Positions 5,606-6,697 of a stretch of DNA of 6,697 nt are shown piece after piece (position 1 is the first letter of the stretch; each line of letters starts with the position of its first letter). The translations under genes and the position numbers were made by a program. The stretch lies in contig JAUXIH010000060.1 of assembly GCA_030621105.1 (NCBI GenBank), positions 1 to 6,697 on the forward strand. Direction: 5' to 3'. This DNA is from Dehalococcoidia bacterium (GTDB lineage: Bacteria > Chloroflexota > Dehalococcoidia > GIF9 > AB-539-J10). Under the pieces are notes generated by a model that was not told the origin of the DNA, made no database searches, and was given only the letters and a program-made list of their open reading frames with translations.

Positions 5606-6697
5606 TCGCTTCTACCTCCCTTATTTTTTCCAGAATTTCTCCCGAGGAAAAGGGGTCCCCCCCTACTTTAGAAAGGGAGAAAACTTCAGTCCTTCCTCCG
5701 AAGCAGGCCTCACGTACAGGATGAACGTATTGACCCATGTTCATCTCGGGAACGATTATCACTCTTGCTGTTTCCGCTACTTTCCTTATTTCTTCCTCAG
5801 GCACGGGCCACAAAGTTATCGGCCTTAAGAAACCGGCTTTTATTCCCTTGCTTCTGGCCTTTAGCACTGCTCCTCTAGCCGGTCTAGCCGTACAGCCATA
5901 AGCTATGACTACTATCTCCGCATCATCGAGGAGCTCTCCCCTTACTTCCATTATTTCCTTTTTATTCCTCTCGATCTTATTGGTGAGCCTTTCAATAAGC
6001 TGTCGGGAAATGGCGTAATCGCTAGTGGCCTGAAAGCTGTCCTCCTTATGAGAGCTAGTGTTGGCATACCAGTGATAGGGGGTGCCGAATTTAGCCATAG
6101 GCGGAACTCCTTTCTCATCGCCTCGATAAGGAAGATATTCCTGAGGAGGGACGGTAGGCTCTGGCCGATAAGAGGTCTTAACTTCCTCATATGGAGGAAG
6201 CTCCACCTTCTCCCTCATATGCCCCACCACTTGGTCGGCTAAGAAAATAACAGGGACCCTAAATCTTTCTGAAAGGTCTACTGATTTGATGGTCAATTCG
6301 AACATTTCCTGAACTGAAGAAGGAGATACAACAATAAGCGCATAATCCCCATGGGAGCCATATCTGGCTTGCATAACATCCCCTTGAGCTGGAGAAGTAG
6401 CCATACCTATGGAGGGACCTACCCTCTGAACATTAACCAGCACTAAGGGAACTTCTGCCATGCAAGCCAGACCCACATTTTCCATCTTGAGGGAGAAACC
6501 AGGGCCACTGGTGGCATCCATAGCCTTAACTCCGGTAAGTGAGGCTCCGACCACCGCCCCCAAACTACCTATCTCATCCTCCATCTGGATAAACTTCCCC
6601 CCTACTTCAGGAAGCCTGCGGGACATAATATTGGCAATCTCATTGGCGGGAGTAATAGGGTAACCGGCAAAGAACCTGACTCCAGCAGCGATGGCCC
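5598..6697 (-). CDS. korA: 2-oxoacid:acceptor oxidoreductase, alpha subunit (5' end cut by window edge)
   Basis: This is the alpha (pyrimidine-binding plus domain II) subunit of a CoA-dependent 2-oxoacid:ferredoxin oxidoreductase, a cytoplasmic enzyme that turns a 2-oxoacid plus CoA into acyl-CoA, CO2 and reduced ferredoxin. The frame stays open from the first internal ATG at 6626 through 23 more codons to the window edge. That stretch encodes the family hallmark GYPITPANEIA (about 6633-6665), so the true start lies outside, probably 15-25 residues upstream. Further hallmarks are MEDEIGS, DATSGPGFS, QRVGPSIG followed by AQGDVMQARYGSHGD, and a C-terminal domain with AYGCTARPARGAV and LRPITLWPVP. 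The visible 365 residues fit a family length of about 380. The TAA stop overlaps the start of the beta subunit gene by 8 bases. The SPAQGDVMQ variant suggests the broad VorB/KorA group; whether the substrate is 2-oxoglutarate, a branched-chain or an aromatic oxoacid is unknown, so the symbol indicates family only. Confidence 0.96.
   Translation of the reverse strand, partial: AIAAGVRFFAGYPITPANEIANIMSRRLPEVGGKFIQMEDEIGSLGAVVGASLTGVKAMDATSGPGFSLKMENVGLACMAEVPLVLVNVQRVGPSIGMATSPAQGDVMQARYGSHGDYALIVVSPSSVQEMFELTIKSVDLSERFRVPVIFLADQVVGHMREKVELPPYEEVKTSYRPEPTVPPQEYLPYRGDEKGVPPMAKFGTPYHWYANTSSHKEDSFQATSDYAISRQLIERLTNKIERNKKEIMEVRGELLDDAEIVVIAYGCTARPARGAVLKARSKGIKAGFLRPITLWPVPEEEIRKVAETARVIIVPEMNMGQYVHPVREACFGGRTEVFSLSKVGGDPFSSGEILEKIREVEASA
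5614..5620 (-). promoter_or_regulatory. Shine-Dalgarno site deciding the GTG start of korB
   Basis: GGGAGGT on the minus strand, inside the 3' end of korA, is spaced 8 bases from the GTG at 5605. It supports that GTG as the start and coupling of the alpha and beta subunits. Confidence 0.75.

Noticed and set aside
5951..6663. Minus- and plus-strand ORFs of 64-79 codons within the alpha subunit gene
   Set aside because: They are shadows of korA, which has continuous family motifs across this stretch.

Overview
The window is a stretch of one tightly packed operon read entirely on the minus strand, so the gene order runs from the right edge to the left edge. Nothing on the plus strand looks like a real gene. 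It is an anaerobic, ferredoxin- and flavin-based metabolic cluster from a bacterium of moderate GC content with clear Shine-Dalgarno signals. The gene repertoire (multi-subunit 2-oxoacid:ferredoxin oxidoreductase, PreA/PreT-type flavo-iron-sulfur protein, CoxG) fits a strict anaerobe such as a Chloroflexota/Dehalococcoidia, Desulfobacterota or clostridial lineage. The sequence alone does not decide which, and no phylogenetic marker is present.

Layout in transcription order: (1) alpha subunit of a 2-oxoacid:acceptor oxidoreductase, cut at its N-terminus by the right edge (5598 to beyond 6697); (2) its TPP-binding beta subunit (4766-5605); (3) its gamma subunit (4217-4765); (4) a small cupin (3875-4213); (5) a DUF2848 protein (3155-3850); (6) an 872-residue PreA-ferredoxin-PreT fusion (501-3119); (7) a small one-cluster ferredoxin gene that appears frameshifted (331-497); (8) an unrecognised basic 43-residue ORF (191-322); (9) the N-terminal 61 residues of a CoxG-like SRPBCC protein running off the left edge (before 1 to 184). 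Genes overlap or are separated by at most 35 bases. I see no internal promoter, terminator, RNA gene, repeat array or mobile element.

How the genes may work together (inference): the PreA/PreT fusion can move electrons between NAD(P)H, FAD, several Fe-S clusters and an FMN site that reduces or oxidises a ring or C=C bond. DUF2848 and the cupin are candidates for opening or rearranging the product. The KorABC complex would oxidise a resulting 2-oxoacid to an acyl-CoA while reducing ferredoxin. CoxG relatives usually accompany molybdenum hydroxylases, so one may lie just beyond the left edge. Together this looks like an undescribed catabolic route for a (hetero)cyclic or substituted carboxylic substrate. 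The substrate cannot be named from sequence, and the PreA pocket differs from that of classical dihydropyrimidine dehydrogenase at several positions.
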